64,000 bases of DNA from Euphorbia lathyris (lineage: Eukaryota > Streptophyta > Magnoliopsida > Malpighiales > Euphorbiaceae), in NCBI RefSeq assembly GCF_963576675.1, contig NC_088911.1:90673256-90737255 (forward strand), in the 5' to 3' direction. The position numbers and the translations under genes were made by a program. A model generated the notes under the pieces. The model was not told the DNA's origin. It ran no database searches and worked only from the letters and a program-made list of their open reading frames with translations. Within the stretch, counting starts at the first letter, position 1, and each line of letters starts with the position of its first letter. Below, piece by piece: positions 22,159 to 32,331 of the stretch.

Positions 22159-25098
22159 TTGTTCTTTTTTGGAACTGTAGGGGTATTTCAAACCCGTGAA
22201 CACAGAGAGCTCTTAAGTTGATTTGTACAAAACATCGCCCGGACCTCTTATGCCTTTCTGAGCCCATGGTCAGCTTCGATAGAATACCTGCTTCTTTCTG
22301 GCTCTCTATTGGGTTTTCTCTTGTTGAAAGTAACAACTGCAATTCTATTTGGCTTCTTGCTTCCCCTACTCTTTTAAACAAGGTCTCCCTGCTCTGCTCC
22401 TCTGAACAGCAAGTTTCGGTCAGGCTGGACTTAGCTGGTAATCTTGTTCTCATATCTTTTGTTTATGGAAACACTACGGCTCCTGGTAGGTGGGCTCTTT
22501 GGGATAGTTTACTGAATCTCCCAATTGCTGGTGCTAAGTGGTTAGTGTTAGGGGACTTCAATGCTATTACAGGGGCCCACGAAAAAACTGGGGCCACCCC
22601 TTCAACTACGGCCTGCGCTGAGTTTAGACACTTCATTAATGATGGGAATCTCCTTGATGTGGAAACGGCTGGTAACTACTTTACTTGGAGTAACGGTCGC
22701 CAAGGCAGAGCGCATATGGAATGCCGGCTTGACAGAGTTCTTATTAATGAGGCTTTTTTGGACTCATGGGACACTATTTCGTGTACTGCCCTTCCAAAAC
22801 ATAGGTTTGATCACTGTCCCCTTCTCTTACACTGCAGCAATGGTCCTCCCCGTCGCTCGAGATTCCGTTTTCACTCAATGTGGATTACACACTCATCTCT
22901 CAAAGAGGTTATTTCCTCACACTGGCGATCCTCGCACATCTCACTACCTCCGGCCTAGCTTTTGTGTCATAAACTGAAAACTCTCAGGCCGGTGCTCAGA
23001 GAGTGGAATAGAAATGTTTTTGGCAGGGTTGATACCAATATCGAAGCTGCTAAAGAGCATCTACACCAGGTTCAGCTTGAAATTTCTTCTATGGGTAACT
23101 CTCCTAGCCGACAAGATAGGGAGACCGCGGCTCAGGACGATCTTGATCTTCAATTATACAGACAGGAGCTTCTTTACAGAGAGAGAAGCCGTATTCAGTG
23201 GTTATCAGCGGGTGATAGAAATTCTGGTTTTTTCCATAGAACTGCTAAGATCAGGAAAGCTCAAACAGGTATTCAGAATTTAATCATTGAAGGATCCCCT
23301 TCTTCTGACTTTGGCAAAATTTCTGAACATATTGTTGATTATTATACCTCACTATTTTCTGGAAATACTATTGAGGTGGATAGTAGTCCAATTTCAGCAG
23401 TCATTCCCTTATTAGTCTCTGAACATGACAATTCTTCCTTAACGAGAAAGCCTGAGATTTCAGAGATTCGTCATGCAGTCTTTAGTCTTAGCAGTGATAG
23501 TGCTCCTGGGCCGGATGGGTTTGGCGGCTTATTCTTTCAGACATTCTGGGATGTGGTTGGTCAGGATGTCTGCAATATGATCCTGTAATTTTTTGATACA
23601 GGGTATATTCTTCCTAGGCTTAATTCTAATCTTATGGCCCTGCTCCCTAAGACTGTTGATGCAAATCAGATTTCTCAATATCGCCCTATTGTGATGAGTA
23701 ATTTCACATATAAAATCATCTCAAAAATCCTGGCGGACAGACTTGCCAGTGTAGCCGCGAAAATTGTGTCTGTTAACCAATTTGGTTTTATCAAAGGCAG
23801 AAATATACATCAGTGTATTGCGGCAGCCTCTGAAGGGGTTAATCTTTTGAACAAGAAATGCTTTGGAGGAAACATGGCGCTCAAAATCGATATCTGTAAG
23901 GCTTTCGATACGCTAGATTGGAATTTTTTGTTAGCGGTAATGGAATCTTTTGGTTCTCGCTTCAATTTCGAGATTGGATCCTAAACATCCTGGCTTCATC
24001 TCGTGTCTCGGTTTTGGTTAATGGAATCAGTTGTGGTTACTTTGGCTGCTCTCGCGGGGTTAGGCAAGGGGATCCCCTATCTCCTATTCTATTCGGCATT
24101 GCAGAAGATTTCTTCAGTCGGTGGCTAAACAACCTTGAGATTGAGGGGCGATTTTCTCCTATGAGATACTCCAGAAATACGGCTTTCCCCTCGCACTTCC
24201 TGTATGCTGATGATATGTTACTTTTCGGGAAAGCAACAAAGCGCAATTTAGCTGTGATTCGTGAGCTGTTTCAGTTATACGGCGCCATTTCTGGTCAGAT
24301 GGTAAGTTGGGACAAATCTGCCATTTACTTTGGGGTTGGCATCTCCAATAGACGTGCAGGTCAGCTGGCTTCGAGCCTTGGAATCAGAATTGCACAGCCT
24401 CCATTCATGTACCTTGGGGTTCCTTTGTTTATAGGCATGCCTAAAAGACATCATTTATTACCTTTAGCTGACAGATTCTTGGCTAAATTTGCTACCTGGA
24501 AAGGCTCCTCTCTCTCAATGGCTGGGCGAGTTACCCTTGTGCAATCTGCTTTAACAGGGGCATTAATTCACTCCTTTTTGGTCTATAAATGGCCCAATTC
24601 TTTGCTAATCAAGCTTAACAGGGCGGTGAGAAATTTTATTTGGTCAGGTAATAAAGATGTGAGGAAATTGGTAACTGTTTCATGGTCAGTTTGCTGTAAA
24701 ACCATCAAGGCTGGCGGGCTTGGTATAAAACACTTCGGGTTATGCAATATGGCTCTGTTGGGAAAGCTCTGTTGGGAAATAATCCAAGGTTCCTCATTTG
24801 TGGCTAGCCTTCTTCGCGCTAGGCTTCTATACCCTTCTGGTCAGCCGAAATACTACATTAGCAACTCGTCTATATGGGCTTCGAGTAAGTATTGCTTTCG
24901 TACAATTTATAATCAGACCAATTGGCTAATTGGGAACCACTCTCGTCTGAATTTTTGGACTGATAGTTGGATTGAGCCTAATGTTGCCACTCAGCTCTCC
25001 ATTCCGCCAAAGCAACAAGCCAGAATGTACAGCCCTATCTCCGACTTCCTGAATGGGTCTGAATGGTCCAACATGTTGAAACACCTTTCCACAAGATT
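22155..25098 (+). pseudogene. LINE ORF2, endonuclease and RT part
   Basis: The start ATG at 22155 begins the usual IVLFWNCRG opening of an APE-type endonuclease; GDFNAI, DRVLIN and FDHCPLLL follow. RT motifs: APGPDGFGGLFF, KIDICKAFDTLDW, GVRQGDPLSPILF and FLYADDMLLFG. In-frame stops occur at 22197-22199 (TGA), 22956-22958 (TAG) and 23586-23588 (TAA). A one-base loss near 23950 shifts the frame after MESFG. The reading frame is then cut at 25098 by an LTR insertion. Confidence 0.88.
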
Positions 25099-26499
25099 TT
25101 GATTTGACAAAATCATTTAAGTTTAATCCATGAATAAAAGACAATTAAATTTAAGTGCTTTGATTTAATTGTACTAATCCGTTAGTTCAATATTGAGTAT
25201 AAATATAAATGCAAAAAGAAATAAAGATTAAGACAGGACAAAGTCAGCACAAGCTGAGTGAAGAGCAACTCAACATAAGAGAAGATAAGTCATCTTCAGA
25301 ACAACAGCTTCAGAATGAAGCTGATCAAAGAAGCTGAGTGAAACGAAGCTCAGCATAGAAGAAGTCTGCTCCAAGAAATAGATTCTACAGAACGAAGCTG
25401 ACCATGGAAGCTGAGTGGAAAAAGAACTCAGTATGAGTATTGGTGAAAATCAAAGACAAATGATTATCGGAATGAAACTGAGTAATCTTCAGGACAGCTT
25501 GAATGATCCGTTAGCTAAATGACAAATTCGACAACTGTCTGCACCAATAATAGAAGCCTTGAATTACGCAAAAGCCAAATTCTAAGATGCATGGGTCAAC
25601 TGTTCGATGCTATAAGACAAACTGCCGTAAGAAGACAAAGTCTGTAGGAAGAGGACAAATCTGACGACTGGAGATTTCAGAAGACAGGATTGGCCTGCAC
25701 ATCTGAAGCTGACCAGAAGTTTGTCCCCCCAAAAGAGCCGTTTTGGACTCAACGGACAAATCAATTTCAAATGATTTGTTCCTCACATTTCAACTATAAA
25801 AGGGACAAAGATATCATTTTGAAGATTGCCGATTCACAGAAAATTACAAGTGAGAAAGATACAAATTCAAAGCACTCAAAAACAAGAAAGAAATCTTACA
25901 CCAACCTTCTATTCTTTGTGTAAATGCTAGATTGATTGTCTGTAATCATCTAAAGTGTTCTTTATCTTAAAAGGAACAAGTTTGTGATCAATAGTAATAT
26001 TGAGAGTGTGTGTGCTGAGTACTTGGTGTTAAGTGTTTAGTGGTAGAGAAATCTAAGTGTTGGGTTGTAGCGCTTAGTAGGTGTTGATTAGACGAATAGA
26101 GGAAGGTACTCTTGCATATTCAACTGCCTATAATCGGTTTGTGCTCTACCCTTAAAGAGCTCGGTATTGGATTCTAAAAGCCCGGAGGATTCTGGAGACT
26201 GGACGTAAAGCGGAGAGGCCGAACCAGGATAAGTGATACTGAGTAATTTCTAACTCTCTCAAATATATATATATATATGTGTGCTTGTGTTGCTTGTTAC
26301 ATTTACTCAGCATATAAATTGTTTGAAGCTGACACTGAGTAAATTGGAGTGCTGAGTTGGAAGCTAACCACACAAGTGTCAATTCCCAACTCTCAAGTAA
26401 AACAGTCTTGGTCAGCATCTGACTAAAGCTGTCTTACATTAAGATCGCCAAGCTGACCAAAGCTGAGTTAACAAACTTGCCAAAATTATTAAGTCAGCA
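25099..26499 (+). mobile_element. Solo LTR-like insertion inside LINE ORF2
   Basis: The 1401-bp block lies between AGATT at 25094-25098 and AGATT at 26500-26504, a 5-bp target duplication. It is similar, in reverse orientation, to the LTRs at 6917-8133 and 54832-55790. Shared blocks include the tract ending ...CTCTACC/TTTAAAGAGCTC near 26140 and GATTGGCCTGCA near 25688. A TATA box (CTATAAAAGG) lies near 25795. Internal pol or gag is absent, so it reads as a solo LTR. Its right end (GTCAGCA) stops about 70 bp short of where the related LTRs end. Confidence 0.8.
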
Positions 26500-27612
26500 A
26501 GATTAATTAGCCTAGAAGACGCCGATTTCTGTGCTTGGAAGCCAGCGAAGAACGGCATATACACAGCAAAGGAATTTTATGAGAACCAATCGGCCTCTGA
26601 TGCTCGGGCTCCCTGGTCCCGTTTCATATGGCGGCCCTTCATTCCGCCTAGCCGTTCAGTTTTCTGCTGGAAACTTCTACACGGTAAGCTTGCTACTCAT
26701 GACGTGCTTTGTGCGAAAGGGTTAAACATTGTTTCTCGTTGTGAGCTTTGCCTAAGTGATGTTGAAGATATAAATCACTTGTTTGTTCGGTGTAAGTTTG
26801 CTAAGGCTGTCTGGCAATCGATCTGTGAGTACTTTGGTGTTTTCCTTCCTAACTTTGTTTGTATGGTTGATTTCTTTGCGGCTTTACGAGCTATGCGTAT
26901 CAGACGCCACGCAGCGAACCTCTGGAACTTCAGCATTGTCACCGGGTTTTGGTTGATTTGGAAAATCAGAAACGCTGCAATTTTTGATGCGGAGCTCCCC
27001 TCAATCCAAACTGTTATCAGACAGCTCCGTGGTTATATCCGTGAGGCTGAATCTGCTCGTCCCATTTCTGGTAACAAACCGCCTTCGGCTCCGGAATTCA
27101 TTCATGTTCGCTGGACTCCTCCTCCGACGGGTTGGACAAAAGTAAATACAGATGGCTCTGCTACTGGGTCGCCGGGAGTTGCTGGAGCGGGAGGTATTTT
27201 TCGCAATAGCAGAGGTTTCGTCAAAGGGTGCTTTGCCTTACCAATCCAGAATTCTTATGCTCACTTTGTTGAAATGAAGGCTATTATTTTTGCTGTCGAT
27301 TTAGCCTGGGAAAAAAACTGGCATCGTCTTTGGATAGAATCAGACTCTTCAAATGCTGTTCATCTTCTTCGTGTTAAATCAAGCAATGTTCCGTGGCAGC
27401 TTCGTCAAGACTGGTTGAGATGTTTAGCGCAATGCTCGGAAATGGAAGTTCATATAACCCACATCTACAGAGAAGGAAACCAAGCCGCTGACTCCCTTGC
27501 TCGATTTGGCGTCACGGCTCCGACTATCATTTGGTGGTCATCGGCCCCCAATTTTTGCAAACTTTTTACTTTTTATGATCTTTGTAATTTTTCTTATTTT
27601 CGCGCCTTTTAA
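26500..27612 (+). pseudogene. LINE ORF2, C-terminal zf-RVT and RNase H part
   Basis: Continues ORF2 after the LTR; once the insertion and one TSD copy are discounted, it is in frame with the part ending at 25098. It has a zf-RVT region (RSVFCWKLLHGKLATHDVL, CELC...HLFVRC) and a complete plant-type RNase H (KVNTDGSATG, GAGGIFRN, HFVEMKAIIFAVD, IESDSS, REGNQAADSLAR). It ends at TAA 27610-27612. Confidence 0.88.
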
Positions 27613-27771
27613 TCTTCTTCTATTCTTGTAATACTTTTCATTTATTTATTTATTCGGGTTTGCTGGGGTTGTCCCGGGGGTGCCAACCTAGTTGGGATGT
27701 CTGGGCGCCTCGGCTTTGTCCCAACTTTTAATAAAAAAAAATATATATATATATATATTTTGTGGTTTGAC

Positions 27772-28748
27772 TGATTTGTAAAATTAGTCCTACGTGGTTT
27801 AAAAGTTTGCAAACAAGGGTTTGTACTTGTAGTTAAATAATGATAGGTGAGTGAGTCAAAGATTTTGGCTAAAATACACAGTTAATTTTCAAAGTTAGAT
27901 TTTAAATTTTGGATAATTTGTAAAGTAGTTTTTTTAATTGCTTCAAATCGTCATCTTTTGAGAGAAAGTCACAACAATAATTTTTAAAGAAGTGACTAAA
28001 TTTGTAAACTGCAAAATGCATCGATCCTTATTTGTAATCTTTTAAATCACGTTGATTGTTTTCGAAAATCGATTAAACCATAAAATTTATTTTTGTATTT
28101 TTTTCTTTTTCTAAATAAACATTGAGTGACATATCATATGACGTCAAATCATTTTTTTATTAACTAAATGGTATGTCACTCTTAGAATAATCTTACCATA
28201 TTGGTTGCATGTGCACATTTGAAACTTCAACATTCCAATATTAAATAAAAATCAATTTCAATCCACAAAGATATAAATTAAAAAGCTGTATACAAAATAA
28301 AAATCAATAGTTCACCATATGGATTGGACAGGACATATGTAGTTAATTTGTGTTAAACTTAAAAATTGAAAATTGATTGTGGATTGAATATAAAAATTGA
28401 TAATTGATAATGAAGGTCCTACGAAGCATATGAGTTGATATTCTATTTTATTTCGTAGCGATAAGGTACCAAAATATACCTATGGTTTTTGAGAAGTATT
28501 AATTTAGGTTCTATATACAATATAGAATCAATATAGATTTAATGTTGAAAAAATGATACCAATTTAGGCATCGATAACGGAACGAAACACGTCATTGATA
28601 TTACTCCATTAAGAAGTGCACTTTCTATTGATTATCCTTGGTTAGGGTTATGTGTCTATCTATTTATAGTATAGATTTAACTTATAAAACCCTAACTCTA
28701 ATTCTTCATCTTTTTGGATGACTTAATCTGTTTTATTTACGGACAGAT
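27772..28748. other. AT-rich spacer
   Basis: No gene is seen. The left part begins with GTGGTTTGACTGATTTGTAA-type sequence, which may itself be an older repeat into which the LINE inserted. Confidence 0.45.
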
Positions 28749-29455
28749 AATTTTTTTTTTGGGTAGATAACAGACAAAACAAGAACAAACAGCAACAGAA
28801 CCGAAAAAAAAATCAAGAAGCCAGAAGCCTCAAACAGGGCCTGCCTGCACGATCTTCATAAAGAAGAGGAGATAACAAGGTAGGAGCTGTCTGTAACACC
28901 ATAATACCTGGCGCCAGACCGATAGCAGAACGGGCAAGGAAATCCGCACACTTATACACTCTCTGTAGATGTGGCACACCACAATATTCTCAAACCGAGA
29001 CATAAGGGATTTAATACCCCGAATTAAAGCACGAGCCGGGTGATGAAGAGGCATATCTGAATAACCAAACTAACCGCCTGAAGACAGTCAGACTCCGCAA
29101 TCAACCTCCGACAATTAGAATCCAACGCTAACTTAAGACCAACATGTATCCCCCACAGTTCAGCAGTTAAAATATCACCTTGACCGACATTTTGAGTAAA
29201 CCCCTATTCCGACAATTAGAATCCAACGCTAACTTAAAACCAGTATGTATCCCCCACAGTTCAGCAGTTAAAATATCACCCTGACCGACATTTTGAGTAA
29301 ACCCCCTACACCAGTTCCCCGAACTATCCCTAATCACGCCACCTGAAGCAATCTTACCCCTCAAAACATTAGAGGAGCCGTCCACATTGAGTTTAAAGCA
29401 GTCCCTATCCGGTTTCGGACGGATAAATATTTGACTCATAACGAAATGCCTAACA
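28749..29455 (-). pseudogene. LINE 3' fragment, RNase H domain
   Basis: On the minus strand 29439-29212 encodes an RNase H start (FKLNVDGSSN, ASGGVIRDSSGNW, ILTAELWGIHTGFKLALDSN). The frame then breaks in a 101-bp tandem duplication and continues in another frame to about 28830. A T10 run at 28749-28758 is the poly(A) tail seen from the plus strand. The fragment is heavily 5'-truncated. I could not define a target duplication. Confidence 0.75.
29108..29310. repeat. 101-bp tandem duplication, two copies
   Basis: Copy starts CCGACAATTAGAATCCAACG at 29108 and again at 29209. The copies differ at only a few positions. A period of 101 is not a multiple of three, so it shifts the LINE RNase H frame. 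Confidence 0.85.
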
Positions 29456-29949
29456 TTTATTAATAAAAGTTATCAATTCTCTGCAAAAAAAAAAAAATAA
29501 TAAATAAAATTTATCAATTAAATCTTAACTATTAACTTTGCAATTAATTATTAAAATTACAATTTCCCTCTCATTTTAAAGCTCCACTTAAAGAAAATTC
29601 CAATAAAAAAATATTAAATATGCGTTTTGTCACAAAAACATTGTGACCATGAAGATGGTTCTAGTTCTACTACTCGGGAACATATTAATAAAATTTAGTC
29701 ACAGAAAATGAGGTTTTCTCATAACAATAACGATCAACCTTTTTTTCACCAAGGAAAGCATCCACCAAGGAATTTTTTAATACCAAATTTATTAATAAAT
29801 CCTTATAAAATATTCAATTAAAAATAATACATACTGTAGTATTTTTTTTTTTTACCATTGTCAGTTGAAACCGATGAACCAATCGTCTTTTTTTCGAAAA
29901 ATATGAAAATCCTAGTTTTTAAAAACCGGAGTCACCTACCGTATTTACG

Positions 29950-30115
29950 AGAGACATGTATGGTAGTTTGAGACCCATTGTTCATTAATTGGTCTCGCTT
30001 AACCAGTGTCAATTTTCATGAAATAATTTACTACTCGATCGGTTATACAATAACCGGTGTTAGCGAGACCGATTAATGAATAACCGATCTCAGACTACTA
30101 CAGACATAATAAGTG
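29950..30115. repeat. Inverted repeat (hairpin-forming)
   Basis: The left arm around GTAGTTTGAGACCCATTG...CATTAATTGGTCTCGCTTAAC pairs with the right arm ...TTAGCGAGACCGATTAATG...CTCAGACTAC. Arms are ~55 nt with a loop of a few tens of bases. No target duplication is certain. Confidence 0.6.
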
Positions 30116-30749
30116 AGCCAGTATTTCAGAAATCGAGATTTTATTATTATTATTTATTTATTTGATAAAAATGTCATATTTCATTCCATTAGATTAAAAC
30201 GTACAGATACAACAAATAAGACTGTTTACCCATACATGCTACAGCCAGTACAAGATCCATAAATGGAAGAAAAGAGACTACAAAGAGCAATACAAAGACT
30301 ACAAAGAGCAATACAACAAAAAGTACAAATACGATAAAAGTAGAAATCATATCCTTCTCGTAAGTCGATCCCCGTTGAAAAAACATTATAACCCATACTT
30401 CATCATTTAGGCTCTTCCGGATGTTCGGATCTGAGTCCTTTCTTTTTTTGTAATCATGTAGATCTATAAATCTACGGCCAAGATGAACCTTTCCCGCTCT
30501 TGCTAAGACCGAAAAAAGAATAAATGAAAGAAATATAGCTAATAAGCGCAGATCTGACGGAAAAAAAAGTTCAATAAAGAATATGGATTTCAAGCTAACA
30601 AGAAAAAGTAGATCTAAACCTAAATGAGAGGATGAAGAAGGAAGACAAGCTTCCCTTCTTCCCCCTTTAAGAGTAAACCTGATAAAAAGCAAGATCGGAA
30701 ACGTTAAACCACAATGATGCCGGAAAGTTGTAAGAATAAGATATTGGGA
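30116..30749. other. Spacer with an unassigned minus-strand ORF
   Basis: A 167-codon minus-strand ORF (30692-30189) is present. It has no recognisable domain, and a short direct repeat (ACTACAAAGAGCAATACAA, twice near 30280-30310) makes it look fortuitous. I do not call a gene. Confidence 0.4.
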
Positions 30750-30990
30750 TAAGGTACCAAAATAAGCCTAAGGTTTTTGGGGAAGTATCAATTTAGGCTC
30801 AACGTTCAAAATAACACAAATATAGGCTTAACGTTTACAACATAATATCAATTTAGGCTCAATGTTTACAATATAGCATCAATTTAGGCCTCACTTACAA
30901 AATAGCACCAATATAGGCTTAACGTTTACAAAATAATACGAATTTAAGCTTAACATTTATAAAATATATCCAATTTGAACTAAACGTCAC
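30750..30990. repeat. Degenerate ~30-bp tandem repeats
   Basis: Units of the type CAATATAGGCTTAACGTTTA recur about eight times with variation. A related start (GATAAGGTACCAAAAT) is seen at about 28460. Confidence 0.65.
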
Positions 30991-31017
30991 AATTAAATTA
31001 ACCATATTATATTTTTT

Positions 31018-31430
31018 TTTTCTATTAATTTTATATGTTATCTTTTTATTTAGTTCTATATTCTTATTTATTATAATACAATTAATTAGTATTCTTACCC
31101 ATTAAAGTCTTATATTTGTTTTTCGTCAACCATTACTTACTCCTAAATTCCATGGCTCATGTAATATATGCAATTAAAAGTAATTGAATATCCACAGTAT
31201 TTCGAATACTAGTTAAAATAATATTGATGCATGAGCAATGTTCGAAATATTGTGGATATTCAATTATTTTTAGTTTGCATATATTACATAAACAATGAAA
31301 TTTAGTAGTCATGGAATCATTGATGAAAAACAAATATAAAATCTTAATGAGTAAGAATACTGATTAATTGTATTATAAGAAATAAGAATATAGAACTAAA
31401 TAAAAAGATAACATATAAAGTTAATAGGGA
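31018..31430. repeat. Long inverted repeat, MITE-like
   Basis: Arms of ~185-190 bp (about 31019-31205 and 31240-31430) are imperfect complements. Outer ends read CTATTAATTTTATATG and the complement of CATATAAAGTTAATAG. No coding capacity; no convincing target duplication. Confidence 0.7.
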
Positions 31431-31564
31431 AATAAATTTGTGTCTAGGTGGGATGTTATTTTTGGATGCAATTTGTGTCTAGGTGGCACCACTTGAGTGT
31501 TATCACCACTAGACACGCTCTTAAGATGAAAAATTCGAAAAATACCAGACACTGGAGCTAGGGG

Positions 31565-32065
31565 TGTACATGATCGGTTAAACAGTCCATTAAAAATTAT
31601 TAACCAGTCCATTTAATTCGGTTAACCATATTTCGGTTAGTTTATTATTTTGGTCAGTTAACTTATATTTTGATCGGTTAACCATTAGTAATTTTCGTAG
31701 CAAATATCACTTTAAATCTATAATTATTCACTTTAAAATAAATATATAATTATTTAAATATTAAATAAAATTATTGAATTTCAAATTTAACTAATAAAAT
31801 CGTCAAAACAAATAAATTTTAAATTATTTTAATATTTTTAATTTAAAAATTCAATATAAATATGTATATTTATATATTGATAATTAAATTTCTACATATA
31901 TTTATATTAGTTTTATGTGTATAGATACATAATCGGTTTATTTTTCGGTTTCAGTTAACCATCGGTTTTTTAAATAAAAAACTGTAAACTAATCCATTGA
32001 TTACGGTTAATCTATTTTTCAGTTTCAGTTTTGAAAATCGATTTTTCGGTTTTCTGGTTAGTTAT
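31565..32065. repeat. CGGTTAACC-rich low-complexity block
   Basis: CGGTT, GGTTAACC and TTTTTCGGTTT words recur at both ends of an AT-rich core. This layout is common in plant non-coding repeats; superfamily not assigned. Confidence 0.5.
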
Positions 32066-32247
32066 GGGCAGCTTGGAGCAATCAGTTTCGGACCCGCTGG
32101 ATATGGAAGGGCGAAATTGTCTAGCCAGCGGTCTAATTTGGATCCCACGTGGCACTAAACAATTGGCTATTCTGGGTTAACACAGAAACATTGATATACA
32201 AACAATTTTAAATTATCACAACTACTTCTGCTTAGTTTCTTTGCGCT

Positions 32248-32331
32248 ATGAAATCGACGATACAATATCCAAGAAATGACAATTCTGCTACAAATCTCTC
32301 TCTATTACTCGCCCTTGCGCACTCCTCGTAA
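32248..32331 (+). other. Upstream ORF overlapping the zinc-ribbon gene start
   Basis: ATG 32248 opens a 27-codon frame ending TAA 32329-32331, in a different frame from the main ATG at 32276 and overlapping it by 56 nt. If it lies in the mRNA it could reduce translation of the main ORF (inference). Confidence 0.4.

Larger units (their letters stand above)
20622..27761 (+). mobile_element. LINE retrotransposon, near full length, interrupted by an LTR
   Basis: It is flanked by the 10-bp target duplication GTGGTTTGAC at 20612-20621 and 27762-27771; preceding bases are also similar (ATATATTCC / ATATATTTT). It contains ORF1, an overlapping ORF2, a ~120-bp 3' UTR with the plant-LINE end (GGGGTTGTCC, GGTGCCAACC), and an A-rich/AT tail. 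Without the 1.4 kb insertion at 25099-26499 the element is ~5.7 kb. Several nonsense codons and one frameshift make this copy non-autonomous. Confidence 0.9.

Noticed and set aside
30189..30692. 167-codon minus-strand ORF
   Set aside because: Hydrophobic, low-complexity sequence over a short direct repeat, with no domain, splice context or homology I recognise.
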